Shown: positions 24,971 to 39,115 of the stretch, piece by piece
Numbering within the stretch: position 1 is the stretch's first letter
Layout of the letters: each line of letters begins with the position of its first letter
Assembly: GCA_964036665.1 (NCBI GenBank)
Contig: OZ038529.1
Span: forward strand, 15,322,060 to 15,386,059
DNA from: Gordius sp. MW1
Lineage: Eukaryota > Nematomorpha > Gordioida > Gordea > Gordiidae
Length of the DNA: 64,000 nucleotides
Reading direction: 5' to 3'
Position numbers and translations under genes: made by a program
The notes under the pieces: generated by a model
What the model was told of the DNA's origin: nothing
The model's input: only the letters and a program-made list of their open reading frames with translations
The model's database searches: none

Positions 24971-26390
24971 AATCGCAACAATAAACGTTGTCTTTTGTCA
25001 AAATGATAGTTCTCGCAGCTTAAATCCTCTTTTCGGAAGTCAATCGAGGATAATAGGATTCTCAAATTGGCTTAATTTTATATATTTTTTCATGCTCTTT
25101 CACATAGAATCGAAAAAAATAAATATTTTTACCTTAAAATTTTTCACATATTTTTTATTGAACCGTATTCATCCGATGAAAGTTGTCGTTTTCAGACGTG
25201 GTTTCTATGATCCCAAGTAATAATTTATCAGAATCTGAAAACTATTACTTTGAAATCATGATCGCATAGAGCCATTTTCAAAAATTAAGCATCACGTTGC
25301 GATACAATAAACTAATCGCAACAATAAAACGTTGTCTTTTGTCAAAATGATAGTTCTCGCAGCTTAAAACCACTTTTCAGAAGTCAATCGAGGATAATAG
25401 GATTCTCAAATTGGCTTACTTTTATATATTTTTTCCAGCTCTTTCACATAGAGTCGAAAAAAATAAATATTTTTACTGCAAAATTTTTCACATATTTTTC
25501 TTTGAACCGTATTCATCCGATGAAAGTTGTCGTTTTCAGACGTGGTTTCGATGATAAAAAGTAAAAATTTATCAGAATCTGAAAATTATTACTTTAAAAT
25601 CATGATCGCATAGAGCCATTTTTAAAAATTAAGCATCACGTTGCGATACAACAAACTAATCGCGACAATAAAACGTTGTCTTTTGTCAAAATGATAGTTC
25701 TCGCAGCTTAAAACCACTTTTCGGAAGTCAATCGAGGATAATAGGATTCTCAAATTGGCTTACTTTTATATATTTTTTCCAGCTCTTTCACATAGAATCG
25801 AAAAAAATAAATATTTTTACCGCAAAATTTTTCACATATTTTTCTTTAAACCGTATTCATCCGATGAAAGTTGTCGTTTTCAGACGTGGTTTCGATGATA
25901 AAAAGTAAAAATTTATCAGAATCTGAAAACTATTACTTTAAAATCATGATCGCATAGTGCATTTTTGAAAAATTAAGCACTCACGTTGCGATACAACAAA
26001 CTAATCGCAACAATAAAACGTTGTCTTTTGTCAAAATGATAGTTCTCGCAGCTTAAAACCTCTTTTCGGAAGTCAATCGAGGATAATAGGATTCTCAAAT
26101 TGGCTTTTCATGCTCTTTCACATAGAATCGAAAAAATTAAATATTTTTACCTTAAAATTTTTCACATATTTTTCTTTGAACCGTATTCATCCGATGAAAG
26201 TTGTCGGTTGCAGACGTTGTTTCTACTCCCAAGTAAAAATTTATCAGAATCTAAAAACTATTACTTTGAAATCATAATCGCATAGAGCAGTTTTCAAAAA
26301 TTAAGCACTCACGTTGCGATACAACAAACTAATCGCAACAATAAAACGTTGTCTTTTGTCAAAATGATAGTTCTCGCAGCTTAAAACCTC
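24971..26390. repeat. Domain A satellite between dimer copies, with short monomer
   Basis: About four monomers. The one with the dyad near 25,986 lacks about 16 bp at 26,100-26,112: TTGGCTT is joined directly to TTCATGCTC, so the TATATATTTTT block is lost. The next tail reads TTTCTACTCCC, with TGAT missing (about 26,221-26,230). Both look like private deletions. Confidence 0.75.
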
Positions 26391-27549
26391 TTTTCGGATG
26401 TCAATCGAGGATAATAGGATTCTCAAATTGGCTTACTTTTATATATTTTTCATGGTCTTTCACATAGAATTGAAAAAAATAAATATTTTTACCTCGAAAT
26501 TTTTCACATATTTTTCTTTGGACCGTATTCATCCGATGAAAGTGGTCGTTTTCAGACGTGGTTTCGATGATAAAAAGTAAAATTTATCAGAATCAGAAAA
26601 CTATTACTTTAAAATCATGATCGCATAGTGCATTTTTGAAAAATTAAGCACTCACGTTGCGATACAACAAACTAATCGCAACAATAAAACGTTGTCTTTT
26701 GTCAAAATGAGAGTTCTCGCAGTTAAATCCTCTTTTCGGAAGTCAATCGAGGATAATAGGATTCTCAAATTGGCTTACTTTTATATATTTTTTCATGCTC
26801 TTTCACATAGAATCGAAAAAAATAAATATTTTTACCTTAAAATTTTTCACATATTTTTCTTTAACCGTATTCATCCGATGAAAGTTGTCGTTTTCAGACG
26901 TGGTTTCGATGATAAAAAGTAAAAATTTATCAGAATCAGAAAACTATTACTTTAAAATCATGATCGCATAGTGCATTTTTGAAAAATTAAGCACTCACGT
27001 TGCGATACAACAAACTAATCGCAACAATAAAACGTTGTCTTTTGTCAAAATGAATAGTTGTGGCAGCTTAAAACCTCTTTTCGGAAGTAAATCGAGGATA
27101 ATAGGATTCTCAAATTGGCTTACTTTTATATATTTTTTCATGCTCTTTCACATAGAATCTCAAAAAATTTTACCTCAAAATTTTTCACATATTTTTCTTT
27201 CAACCGTATGCATCCGATGAAAGTTGTCGTTTTCAGACGTGGTTTCGATGATAAAAAGTAAAAATTTATGAGAATCTGAAAACTATTACTTTAAAATCAT
27301 GATCGCATAGAGCCATTTTTAAAAATTAAGCATCACGTTGCGATACAACAAACTAATCGCGACAATAAAACGTTGTCTTTTGTCAAAATGATAGTTCTCG
27401 CAGCTTAAAACCTCTTTTCGGAAGTCAATCGAGGATAATAGGATTCTCAAATTGGCTTACTTTTATATATTTTTTCATGCTCTTTCACATAGAATCGAAA
27501 AAAATAAATATTTTTACCTTAAAATTTTTCACATATTTTTTATGAACCG

Positions 27550-30500
27550 TATTCATCCGATGAAAGTTGTCGTTTTCAGACGTTGTTTCTATGATCCCAA
27601 GTAAAAATTTATCAGAATCTAAAAACTATTACTTTGAAATCATAATCGCATAGAGCCATTTTCAAAAATTAAGCATCACGTTGCGATACAACAAACTAAT
27701 CGCAACAATAAAACGTTGTCTTTTGTCAAAATGATAGTTCTCGCAGCTTAAAACCTCGTTTCGGAAGTCAATCGAGGATAAAAGGATTCTCAAACTGGCT
27801 TGCTTTTATATATTTTTTCATGCTCTTTCACATAGAATCGAAAAAAATAAATATTTTTACCTTAAAATTTTTCACATATTTTTCTTTGAACCGTATTCAT
27901 CCAATGAAAGTTGTCGTTTTCAGACGTGGTTTCTATGATCCCAAGTAAAAATTTATCAGAATCTAAAAACTATTACTTTGAAATCATAATCGCATAGAGC
28001 AGTTTTCAAAAATTCAGCACTCACGTTGCGATACAACAAACTAATCGCAACAATAAAACGTTGTCTTTTGTCAAAATGAATAGTTCTGGCATCTTAAAAC
28101 CTCTTTTCGGAAGTAAATCGAGGATAATAGGATTCTCAAATTTTTATATATTTTTTTATGCTCTTTCACATAGAATCGAAAAAAATAAATATTTTAATCA
28201 AAATTTTTCACATATTTTTCTTTGAACCGTATTCATCCGATGAAAGTTGTCGTTTTCAGAAGTGGTTTCTATAATCCCAAGTAAAAATTTATCAGAATCT
28301 AAAAACTATTACTTTGTAATCATAATCGCATAGAGCAGTTTTCAAAAATTCAGCACTCACGTTCCGATACAACAAACTAATCGCAACAATAAAACGTTGT
28401 CTTTTGTCAAAATGAATAGTTCTGGCAGCTTAAAACCTCTTTTCGGAAGTAAATCGAGGATAAAAGGATTCTCAAATTGGCTTACTTTTATATATTTTTT
28501 CATGCTCTTTCACATAAAATCGAAAAAAATAAATATTTTTACCTCAAAATTTTTCACATACTTTTCTTTCAACCGTATGCATCCGATGAAAGTTGTCGTT
28601 TTCAGACGTGGTTTCCATGATAAAAAGTAAAAATTTATCAGAATCAGAAAACTATTACTTTGAAATCATGATCGCATAGTGCATTTTTGAAAAATTAAGC
28701 ACTCACGTTGCGATACAACAAACTAATCGCAATAATAAAACGTTGTCTTTTGTCAAAATGATAGTTCTCGCAGCTAAACCTCTTTTCGGAAGTAAATCGA
28801 GGATAAAAGGATTCTCAAACTGGCTTGCTTTTATATATTTTTTCATGCTCTTTCACATAGAATCGAAAAAAATAAATATTTTTACCTTAAAATTTTTCAC
28901 ATATTTTTCTTTGAACCGTATTCATCCGATGAAAGCTGTCGTTTTCAGACGTGGTTTCTATGATCCCAAGTAAAAATTTATCAGAATCAGAAAACTATTA
29001 CTTTAAAATCATGATCGCATAGTGCATTTTTGAAAAATTAAGCACTCACGTTGCGATACAACAAACTAATCGCAACAATAAAACGTTGTCTTTTGTCAAA
29101 ATGATAGTTCTCGCAGCTAAACCTCTTTGCGGTAGTCAATCGAGGATAATAGGATTCTCAAATTGGCTTACTTTTATATATTTTTTTACGCTCTTTCACA
29201 TAGAATCGAAAAAAATAAATATTTTTACCTCAAAACTTTTCACATATTTTTCTTTGAACCGTATTCATCCGATGAAAGATGTCGTTTTCAGACGTGGTTT
29301 CTATGATCCCAAGTAAAAATTTATCAGAATCTGAAAACTATTACTTTGAAATCATGATCGCATAGAGTGATTTTCAAAAATTAAGCACTCACGTTGCGAT
29401 ACAACAAACTAATCGCAACAATAAAACGTTGTCTTTTGTCAAAATGATAGTTCTCGCAGCTTAAAACCTCTTTTCGGAAGTCAGTCGAGGATAATAGGAT
29501 TCTCAAATTGACTTATATATTTTTTTACGCTCTTTCACATAGAATCGAAAAAAATAAATATTTTTCTCAAAATTTTTCACATATTTTTCTTTGAACCCTA
29601 TTCATCCGATGAAAGTTGTCGTTTTCAGACGTGGTTTCTATGATCCCAAGTAAAAATTTATCAGAATCTATTACTTTGAAATCATAATCGCATAGAGCAG
29701 TTTTCAAAAATTCAGCACTCACGTTGCGATACAACAAACTAATCGCAACAATAAAACGTTGTCTTTTGTCAAAATGATAGTTCTCGCAGCTTAAAACCTC
29801 TTTTCGGAAGTCAATCGAGGATAATAGGATTGTCAAATTGGCTTACTTTTATTTTCATGCTCTTTCATATAGAGTCGAAAAAAATAAATATTTTTACCTC
29901 AAAATTTTTCACATATGTTTCTTTGAACCGTATTCATCCGATGAAAGTGGTCGTTTTAAGACGAGGTTTCTATGATCCCAAGTAAAAATTTATAAGAATC
30001 TGAAAACTATTACTTTGAAATCATGATCGCATAGAGTGATTTTCAAAAATTAAGCACTCACGTTGCGATACAACAAACTAATCGCAACAATAAAACGTTG
30101 TCTTTTGTCAAAATGATAGTTCTCGCAGCTTAAGACCTCTTTTCGGAAGTAAATCGAGGATAATAGGATTCTCAAAGTGGCTTACTTATATATATTTTTT
30201 CATGCTCTTTCATATAGAATCGAAAAAATAAATACTTTTACCTCAAAATTTTTCACATATTTTTCTTTCAACCGTATGCATCCGATGAAAGTTGTCGTTT
30301 TCAGACGTGGTTTCGATGATAAAAAGTAAAAATTTATCAGAAGCAAAAAACTATTACTTTGAAATCATGATCGCCTAATGCATTTTTGAAAAATTAAGCA
30401 CTCACGTTGCGATACAACAAACTAATCGCAACAATAAAACGTTGTCTTTTGTCAAAATGATAGTTCTCGCAGCTTATAACCTCTTTTCGGAAGTCAATCG

Positions 30501-33500
30501 AGGATAATAGGATTCTCAAATTGGCTTACTTTTATATATTTTTTTACGCTCTTTCACATAGAATCGAAAAAAATAAATATTTTTACCTCAAAATTTTTCA
30601 CATATGTTTCTTTGAACCGTATTCATCCGATGAAAGTTGTCGTTTTCAGACGTGGTTTCTATGATCCCAAGTAAAAATTTATCAGAATCTAAAAACTATT
30701 ACTTTGAAATCATAATCGCATAGAGCAGTTTTCAAAAATTAAGCACTCACGTTGCGATACAACAAACTAATCGCAACAATTAAACGTTGTCTTTTGTCAA
30801 AATGAATAGTTCTGGCAGCTTAAAACCTATTTTCGGAAGTAAATCGAGGATAAAAGGATTCTCAAACTGGCTTACTTTTATATATTTTTTTATGCTCTTT
30901 CATATAGAATCGAAAAAAATAAATATTTTTACCTCAAAATTTTTCACATATTTTTTTTGAACCGTATTCATCCGATGAAAGTTGTCGTTTTCAGACGTGG
31001 TTTCTATGATCCCAAGTAATAATTTATCAGAATCTGTAAACTATTATTTTGAAATCATGATCGCATAGAGCCATTTTCAAAAATTAAGCACTCACGTTGC
31101 GATACAACAAACTAATCGCAACAATTAAACGTTGTCTTTTGTCAAAATGAATAGTTCTGGCAGCTTAAAACCTATTTTCGGAAGTAAATCGAGGATAAAA
31201 GGATTCTCAAACTGGTTTACTTTTATATATTTTTTTATGCTCTTTCATATAGAATCGAAAAAAATAAATATTTTTACCTCAAAATTTTTCACATATTTTT
31301 CTTTCAACCGTATGCATCCGATGATAGTTGTCGTTTTCAGACGTGGTTTCGATGATAAAAAGTAAAAATTTATCAGAAGCAGAAAACTATTACTTTGAAA
31401 TCATGATCGCCTAATGCATTTTTGAAAAATTAAGCACTCACGTTGCGATACAACAAACTAATCGCAACAATAAAACGTTGTCTTTTGTCAAAATGATAGT
31501 TCTCGCAGCTTAAAACCTCTTTTCGGAAGTCAGTCGAGGATAATAGGATTCTCAAATTGACTTATATATTTTTTTACGCTCTTTCACATAGAATCGAAAA
31601 AAATAAATATTTTTCTCAAAATTTTTCACATATTTTTCTTTAAACCGTATTCATCCGATGAAAGTTGTCGTTTTCAGACGTGGTTTCTATGATCCCAAGT
31701 AAAAATTTATCAGAATCTATTACTTTGAAATCATAATCGCATAGAGCAGTTTTCAAAAATTCAGCACTCACGTTGCGATACAACAAACTAATCGCAACAA
31801 TAAAACGTTGTCTTTTGTCAAAATGAATAGTTCTGGCAGCTTAAAACCTCTTTTCGGAAGTAAATCGAGGATAAAAGGATTCTCAAACTGGCTTACTTTT
31901 ATATATTTTTTTATGCTCTTTCATATAGAATCGAAAAAAATAAATATTTTTACCTCAAAATTTTTCACATATTTTTCTTTGAACCGTATTCATCCGATGA
32001 AAGTTGTCGTTTTCAGACGTGGTTTCTATGATCCCAAGTAAAAATTTATCAGAATCTAAAAACTATTACTTTGAAATCATAATCGCATAGAGCAGTTTTC
32101 AAAAATTCAGCACTCACGTTGCGATACAACAAACTAATCGCAACAATCAAACGTTGTCTTTTGTCAAAATGAATAGTTCTGGCAGCTTAAAACCTCGTTT
32201 CGGAAGTAAATCGAGGATAAAAGGATTCTCAAATTGGCTTACTTTTATATATTTTTTCATGCTCTTTCACATAGAATCGAAAAAAATAAATATTTTTACC
32301 TCAAAATTTTTCACATATTTTTCTTTCAACCGTATGCATCCGATGAAAGTTGTCGTTTTCAGACGTGGTTTCCATGATAAAAAATAAAAATTTATCAGAA
32401 TCAGAAAACTATTACTTTGAAATCATGATCGCATAATGCATTTTTGAAAAATTAAGCACTCACGTTGCGATAACAAACTATTCGCAACAATAAAACGTTG
32501 TCTTTTGTCAAAATGATAGTTCTCGCAGCTTAAAACCTCTTTGCGGAAGTCAATCGAGGATAATAGGATTCTCAGATTGGCTTACTTTTATATATTTTTT
32601 TACGCTCTTTCACATAGAATCGAAAAAAATAAATATTTTTACCTCAAAATTTTTCACATATTTTTCTTTGGACCGTATTCATCCGATGAAAGTTGTCGTT
32701 TTCAGACGTGGTTTCTATGATCCCAAGTAATAATTTATCAGAATCTGTAAACTATTATTTTGAAATCATGATCGCATAGAGCCATTTTCAAAAATTAAGA
32801 ATCACGTTGCGATACAACAAACTAATCGCAACAATAAAACGTTGTCTTTTGTCAAATGATAGTTCTCGCAGCTTAAAACCTCTTTTCGGAAGTCAATCGA
32901 GGATAATAGGATTCTCAAATTGGCTTACTTTTATATATATTTTTATGCTCTTTCACATAGAATCGAAAAAAATAAATATTTTTCTCAAAATTTTTCACAT
33001 ATTTTTCTTTGAACCGTATTCATCCGATGAAAGTTGTCGTTTTCAGACGTGATTTCTATGATCCCAATTAAAAATTTATCAGAATCACAAAAACTATTAC
33101 TTTGAAATCATAATCGCATAGAGCAGTTTTCATAAATTCAGCACTCACGTTGCGATACAACAAACTAATCGCAACAATAAAACGTTGTCTTTTGTCAAAA
33201 TGAATAGTTCTGGCAGCTTAAAACCTCTTTTCAGAAGTAAATTGAGGATAATAGGAATCTCAAATTGGCTTACTTTTATATATTTTTCCATGCTCTTTCA
33301 CATAGAATTGAAAAAAATAAATATTTTTACCTCAAAATTTTTTACATATTTTTCTTTCAACCGTATGCATCCGATGAAAGTTGTCGTTTTCAGACGTGGT
33401 TTCGATGATAAAAAGTAAAAATTTATCAGAATCAGAAAACTATTACTTTAAAATCATGATCGCATAGTGCATTTTTGAAAAATTAAGCACTCACGTTGCG

Positions 33501-34315
33501 ATACAACAAACTAATCGCAACAATAAAACGTTGTCTTTTGTCAAAATGATAGTTCTCGCAGCGAAACCTCTTTGCTGAAGTCAATCGAGGATAATAGGAT
33601 TCTCAAATTGGCTTACTTTTATATATTTTTTTACGCTCTTTCACATAGAATCGAAAAAAATAAATATTTTTACCTCAAAACTTTTCACATATTTTTCTTT
33701 GAACCGTATTCATCCGATGAAAGATGTCGTTTTCAGACGTGGTTTCTATGATCCCAAGTAAAAATTTATCAGAATCTGAAAACTATTACTTTGAAATCAT
33801 GATCGCATAGAGTGATTTTCAAAAATTAAGCACTCACGTTGCTATACAACAAACTAATCGCAACAATAAAACGTTGTCTTTTGTCAAAATGATAGTTCTC
33901 GCAGCTTAAAACCTCTTTTCGGAAGTAAATCGAGGATAATAGGATTCTCAAAGTGGCTTACTTATATATATTTTTTCATGCTCTTTCACATAGAATCGAA
34001 AAAATAAATATTTTTACCTCAATATTTTTCACATATTTTTCTTTCAACCGTATGCATCCGATGAAAGTTGTCGTTTTCAGACGTGGTTTCGATGATAAAA
34101 AGTAAAAATTTATCAGAAGCAGAAAACTATTACTTTGAAATCATGATCGCCTAATGCATTTTTGAAAAATTAAGCACTCACGTTGCGATACAACAAACTA
34201 ATCGCAACAATAAAACGTTGTCTTTTGTCAAAATGATAGTTCTCGCAGCTTAAAACCTCTTTGCGGAAGTCAATCGAGGATAATAGGATTCTCAAATTGG
34301 CTTACTTTTATATAT
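27550..34315. repeat. Large segmental duplication, left copy (~6.8 kb)
   Basis: This block of about 20 monomers matches 38,153-45,264. The offset is 10,603 bp up to about 32,370 and 10,949 bp after it, because the right copy has one extra monomer. Shared private variants include GATTGTCAAATTGG, CAGTCGAGG (29,482 and about 40,085), CAACAATTAAACG, GCGAAACCTCTTTGCTG (33,562 and 44,511) and GTTGCTATAC. I noticed only about half a dozen substitutions, for example GTTCCGATAC at 28,371 against GTTGCGATAC, and ATAGGAATC at about 33,250 against ATAAGAATC. The left edge is near 27,550, the right edge near 34,315. Confidence 0.9.
32464..32488. other. Stem-preserving dyad variant (GTTGCGA-N11-TCGCAAC)
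   Basis: Here the left side has lost two bases (GATACAACAAAC becomes GATAACAAAC) and the right side reads CTATTCGCAAC. A 7-bp perfect stem and an 11-nt spacer remain. The same form recurs at about 36,240, 37,943, 43,418, 45,474, 49,256, 53,043, 58,894, 59,579, 60,266 and, with AAATTATTCGC, 62,652. Confidence 0.75.
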
Positions 34316-35517
34316 TTTTTTACGCTCTTTCACATAGAATCGAAAAAAATAAATATTTTTACCTCAAAATTTTTCACATATTTTTCTTTGAACCGTATTC
34401 ATCTGATGAAAGTGGTCGTTTTAAGACGTGGTTTCTATGATCTTAAGTAATAATTTATCAGAATCTGAAAACTATTATTTTGAAATCATGACCGCATAGA
34501 GCCATTTTCAAAAATTAAGCATCACGTTGCGATACAACAAACTAATCGCAACAATAAAACGTTGTCTTTTGTCAAATGATAGTTCTAGCATCTTAAAACC
34601 TCTTTTCGGAAGTCAGTCGAGGATAATAGGATTCTCAAATTGGCTTATTTTATATATTTTTTTACGCTCTTTCACATAGAATCGAAAAAAATAAATATTT
34701 TTCTCAAAATTTTTCACATATTTTTCTTTGAACCGTATTCATCCGATGAAAGTTGTCGTTTTCAGACGTGGTTTCTATGATCCCAAGTAAAAATTTATCA
34801 GAATCTAAAAACTATTACTTTGAAATCATAATCGCATAGAACAGTTTTCAAAAATTCAGCACTCACGTTGCGATACAACAAACTAATCGCAACAATAAAA
34901 CGTTGTCTTTTGTCAAAAAGATAGTTCTCGCAGCTTAAAACCTCTTTTCGGAAGTCAATCGAGGATAATAGGATTGTCAAATTGGCTTACTTTTATATAT
35001 TTTTTCATGCTCTTTCATATAGAATCGAGAAAAATAAATATTTTTACCTCAAAATTTTTCACATATGTTTCTTTGAACCGTATTCATCCGATGAAAGTTG
35101 TCGTTTTCAGACGTGGTTTCTATGATCCCAAGTAAAAATTTATCAGAATCTAAAAACTATTACTTTGAAATCATAATCGCATAGAGCAGTTTTCAAAAAT
35201 TCAGCACTCACGTTCCGATACAACAAACTAATCGCAACAATAAAACGTTGTCTTTTGTCAAAATGAATAGTTCTGGCAGCTTAAAACCTCTTTTCGGAAG
35301 TAAATCGAGGATAAAAGGATTCATAAACTGGCTTACTTTTATATATTTTTTTATGCTCTTTCATTTAGAATCGAAAAAAATAAATATTTTTACCTCAAAA
35401 TTTTTCACATATTTTTCTTTGAACCGTATTCATCCGATGAAAGTTGTCGTTTTCAGACGTGGTTTCTATGATCCCAAGTAAAAATTTATCAGAATCTAAA
35501 AACTATTACTTTGAAAT
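34316..35517. repeat. Linker satellite between the large copies
   Basis: About 3.5 monomers of domain B/C type, including a CAGTCGAGG unit at about 34,614 and a GATTGTCAAATTGG/CATATGTTTC unit. It separates the left large copy from the 1,703-bp HOR. It carries GTTCCGATAC (about 35,213), a variant shared with 28,371 and not with the 1,703-bp copies. Confidence 0.7.
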
Positions 35518-38500
35518 CATAATCGCATAGAGCAGTTTTCAAAAATTCAGCACTCACGTTGCGATACAACAAACTAATCGCAACAATAAAACGTTGTCTT
35601 TTGTCAAAATGAATAGTTCTGGCAGCTTAAAACCTCTTTTCGGAAGTAAATCGAGGATAAAAGGATTCTCAAATTGGCTTACTTTTATATATTTTTTCAT
35701 GCTCTTTCACATAGAATCGAAAAAAATAAATATTTTTACCTCAAAATTTTTCACATGTTTTTCTTTCAACCGTATGCATCCGATGAAAGTTGTCGTTTTC
35801 AGACGTGGTTTCGATGATAAAAAGTAAATATTTATCAGAATCAGAAAACTATTACTTTAATCATGATCGCATAGTGCATTTTTGAAAAATTAAGCACTCA
35901 CGTTGCTATACAACAAACTACAACAATAAAACGTTGTCTTTTGTCAAAATGATAGTTCTCGCAGCTTAAACCTCTTTGCGGAAGTCAATCGAGGATAATA
36001 GGATTCTCAAATTGGCTTACTTTTATATATTTTTTCATGCTCTTTCACATAGAATCGAAAAAAATAAATATTTTTACCTCAAAATTTTTCACATACTTTT
36101 CTTTCAACCGTATGCATCCGATGAAAGTTGTCGTTTTCAGACGTGGTTTCCATGATAAAAAGGAAAAATTTATCAGAATCAGAAAACTATTACTTTGAAA
36201 TCATGCATAATGCATTTTTGAAAAATTAAGCACTCACGTTGCGATAACAAACTATTCGCAACAATAAAACGTTGTCTTTTGTCAAAATGATAGTTCTCGC
36301 AGCTTAAAACCTCTTTGCGGAAGTCAATCGAGGATAATAGGATTCTCAGATTGGCTTACTCTTATATATTTTTTTACGCTCTTTCACATAGAATCGAAAA
36401 AAATAAATATTTTTACCTCAAAATTTTTCACATATTTTTCTTTGGACCGTATTCATCCGATGAAAGTTGTCGTTTTCAGACGTTGTTTCTATGATCCCAA
36501 GTAAAAATTTATCAGAATCTAAAAACTATTACTTTGAAATCATAATCGCATAGAGCCATTTTCAAAAATTAAGCATCACGTTGCGATACAACAAACTAAT
36601 CGCAACAATAAAACGTTGTCTTTTGTCAAAATGATAGTTCTCGCAGCTTAAAACCTCGTTTCGGAAGTCAATCGAGGATAAAAGGATTCTCAAACTGGCT
36701 TGCTTTTATATATTTTTTCATGCTCTTTCACATAGAATCGAAAAAAATAAATATTTTTACCTTAAAATTTTTCACATATTTTTCTTTGAACCGTATTCAT
36801 CCAATGAAAGTTGTCGTTTTCAGACGTGGTTTCTATGATCCCAAGTAAAAATTTATCAGAATCTAAAAACTATTACTTTGAAATCATAATCGCATAGAGC
36901 AGTTTTCAAAAATTCAGCACTCACGTTGCGATACAACAAACTAATCGCAACAATAAAACGTTGTCTTTTGTCAAAATGAATAGTTCTGGCATCTTAAAAC
37001 CTCTTTTCGGAAGTAAATCGAGGATAATAGGATTCTCAAATTTTTATATATTTTTTTATGCTCTTTCACATAGAATCGAAAAAAATAAATATTTTAATCA
37101 AAATTTTTCACATATTTTTCTTTGAACCGTATTCATCCGATGAAAGTTGTCGTTTTCAGAAGTGGTTTCTATAATCCCAAGTAAAAATTTATCAGAATCT
37201 AAAAACTATTACTTTGTAATCATAATCGCATAGAGCAGTTTTCAAAAATTCAGCACTCACGTTGCGATACAACAAACTAATCGCAACAATAAAACGTTGT
37301 CTTTTGTCAAAATGAATAGTTCTGGCAGCTTAAAACCTCTTTTCGGAAGTAAATCGAGGATAAAAGGATTCTCAAATTGGCTTACTTTTATATATTTTTT
37401 CATGCTCTTTCACATAGAATCGAAAAAAATAAATATTTTTACCTCAAAATTTTTCACATGTTTTTCTTTCAACCGTATGCATCCGATGAAAGTTGTCGTT
37501 TTCAGACGTGGTTTCGATGATAAAAAGTAAATATTTATCAGAATCAGAAAACTATTACTTTAATCATGATCGCATAGTGCATTTTTGAAAAATTAAGCAC
37601 TCACGTTGCTATACAACAAACTACAACAATAAAACGTTGTCTTTTGTCAAAATGATAGTTCTCGCAGCTTAAACCTCTTTGCGGAAGTCAATCGAGGATA
37701 ATAGGATTCTCAAATTGGCTTACTTTTATATATTTTTTCATGCTCTTTCACATAGAATCGAAAAAAATAAATATTTTTACCTCAAAATTTTTCACATACT
37801 TTTCTTTCAACCGTATGCATCCGATGAAAGTTGTCGTTTTCAGACGTGGTTTCCATGATAAAAAGGAAAAATTTATCAGAATCAGAAAACTATTACTTTG
37901 AAATCATGCATAATGCATTTTTGAAAAATTAAGCACTCACGTTGCGATAACAAACTATTCGCAACAATAAAACGTTGTCTTTTGTCAAAATGATAGTTCT
38001 CGCAGCTTAAAACCTCTTTGCGGAAGTCAATCGAGGATAATAGGATTCTCAGATTGGCTTACTCTTATATATTTTTTTACGCTCTTTCACATAGAATCGA
38101 AAAAAATAAATATTTTTACCTCAAAATTTTTCACATATTTTTCTTTGGACCGTATTCATCCGATGAAAGTTGTCGTTTTCAGACGTTGTTTCTATGATCC
38201 CAAGTAAAAATTTATCAGAATCTAAAAACTATTACTTTGAAATCATAATCGCATAGAGCCATTTTCAAAAATTAAGCATCACGTTGCGATACAACAAACT
38301 AATCGCAACAATAAAACGTTGTCTTTTGTCAAAATGATAGTTCTCGCAGCTTAAAACCTCGTTTCGGAAGTCAATCGAGGATAAAAGGATTCTCAAACTG
38401 GCTTGCTTTTATATATTTTTTCATGCTCTTTCACATAGAATCGAAAAAAATAAATATTTTTACCTTAAAATTTTTCACATATTTTTCTTTGAACCGTATT

Positions 38501-39115
38501 CATCCAATGAAAGTTGTCGTTTTCAGACGTGGTTTCTATGATCCCAAGTAAAAATTTATCAGAATCTAAAAACTATTACTTTGAAATCATAATCGCATAG
38601 AGCAGTTTTCAAAAATTCAGCACTCACGTTGCGATACAACAAACTAATCGCAACAATAAAACGTTGTCTTTTGTCAAAATGAATAGTTCTGGCATCTTAA
38701 AACCTCTTTTCGGAAGTAAATCGAGGATAATAGGATTCTCAAATTTTTATATATTTTTTTATGCTCTTTCACATAGAATCGAAAAAAATAAATATTTTAA
38801 TCAAAATTTTTCACATATTTTTCTTTGAACCGTATTCATCCGATGAAAGTTGTCGTTTTCAGAAGTGGTTTCTATAATCCCAAGTAAAAATTTATCAGAA
38901 TCTAAAAACTATTACTTTGTAATCATAATCGCATAGAGCAGTTTTCAAAAATTCAGCACTCACGTTGCGATACAACAAACTAATCGCAACAATAAAACGT
39001 TGTCTTTTGTCAAAATGAATAGTTCTGGCAGCTTAAAACCTCTTTTCGGAAGTAAATCGAGGATAAAAGGATTCTCAAATTGGCTTACTTTTATATATTT
39101 TTTCATGCTCTTTCA
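35518..39115. repeat. 5-mer HOR, period 1,703 bp, ~2.1 copies
   Basis: 35,518-37,220 is repeated as 37,221-38,923 and runs on to about 39,115. Markers recur at 1,703: CCATGATAAAAAGG (36,150 and 37,853), AAACTGGCTTGC (about 36,691 and 38,394) and the 77-codon frame start (35,594, 37,297 and 39,000). Monomers in it include a deletion type (CTCAAATTTTTATAT, lacking TTGGCTTAC) and one with CTATTCGCAAC. I saw no substitutions between the first two copies. The right large duplication begins inside the second unit, so the two structures overlap by about 0.8 kb. Confidence 0.9.

Larger units (their letters stand above)
1..27044. repeat. Satellite domain A (mixed alpha/beta/gamma monomers)
   Basis: Monomers here carry GTATTCATCC (no GCATCC), AAAATGATAGTTCTC or AAAATGAGAGTTCTC, and one of three tails. 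Alpha has GATGATAAAAAG with AGTGCATTTTTG. Beta has TATGATCCCAAG with AGAGCAGTTTTC, often with GTCGGTTGCAG upstream. Gamma has TATGATCCCAAGTAATAA with AGAGCCATTTTC and GCATCACG. Variants such as TTTTTTCCAGCTC, TTATTGAACC and ACTTCAAAA recur in several places, showing that local groups of monomers were copied. I saw no ATGCAT hexamer in this domain. It ends where TGAATAGTT first appears at about 27,051. Confidence 0.75.

Noticed and set aside
29567-29836. Minus-strand open frames of 60-89 codons (also 40170-40439, 50559-50741, 54347-54529, 55723-55905)
   Set aside because: They are the reverse reading of the same monomer, present only where a local substitution removes a stop. They overlap the plus-strand frames and show no conservation as protein.
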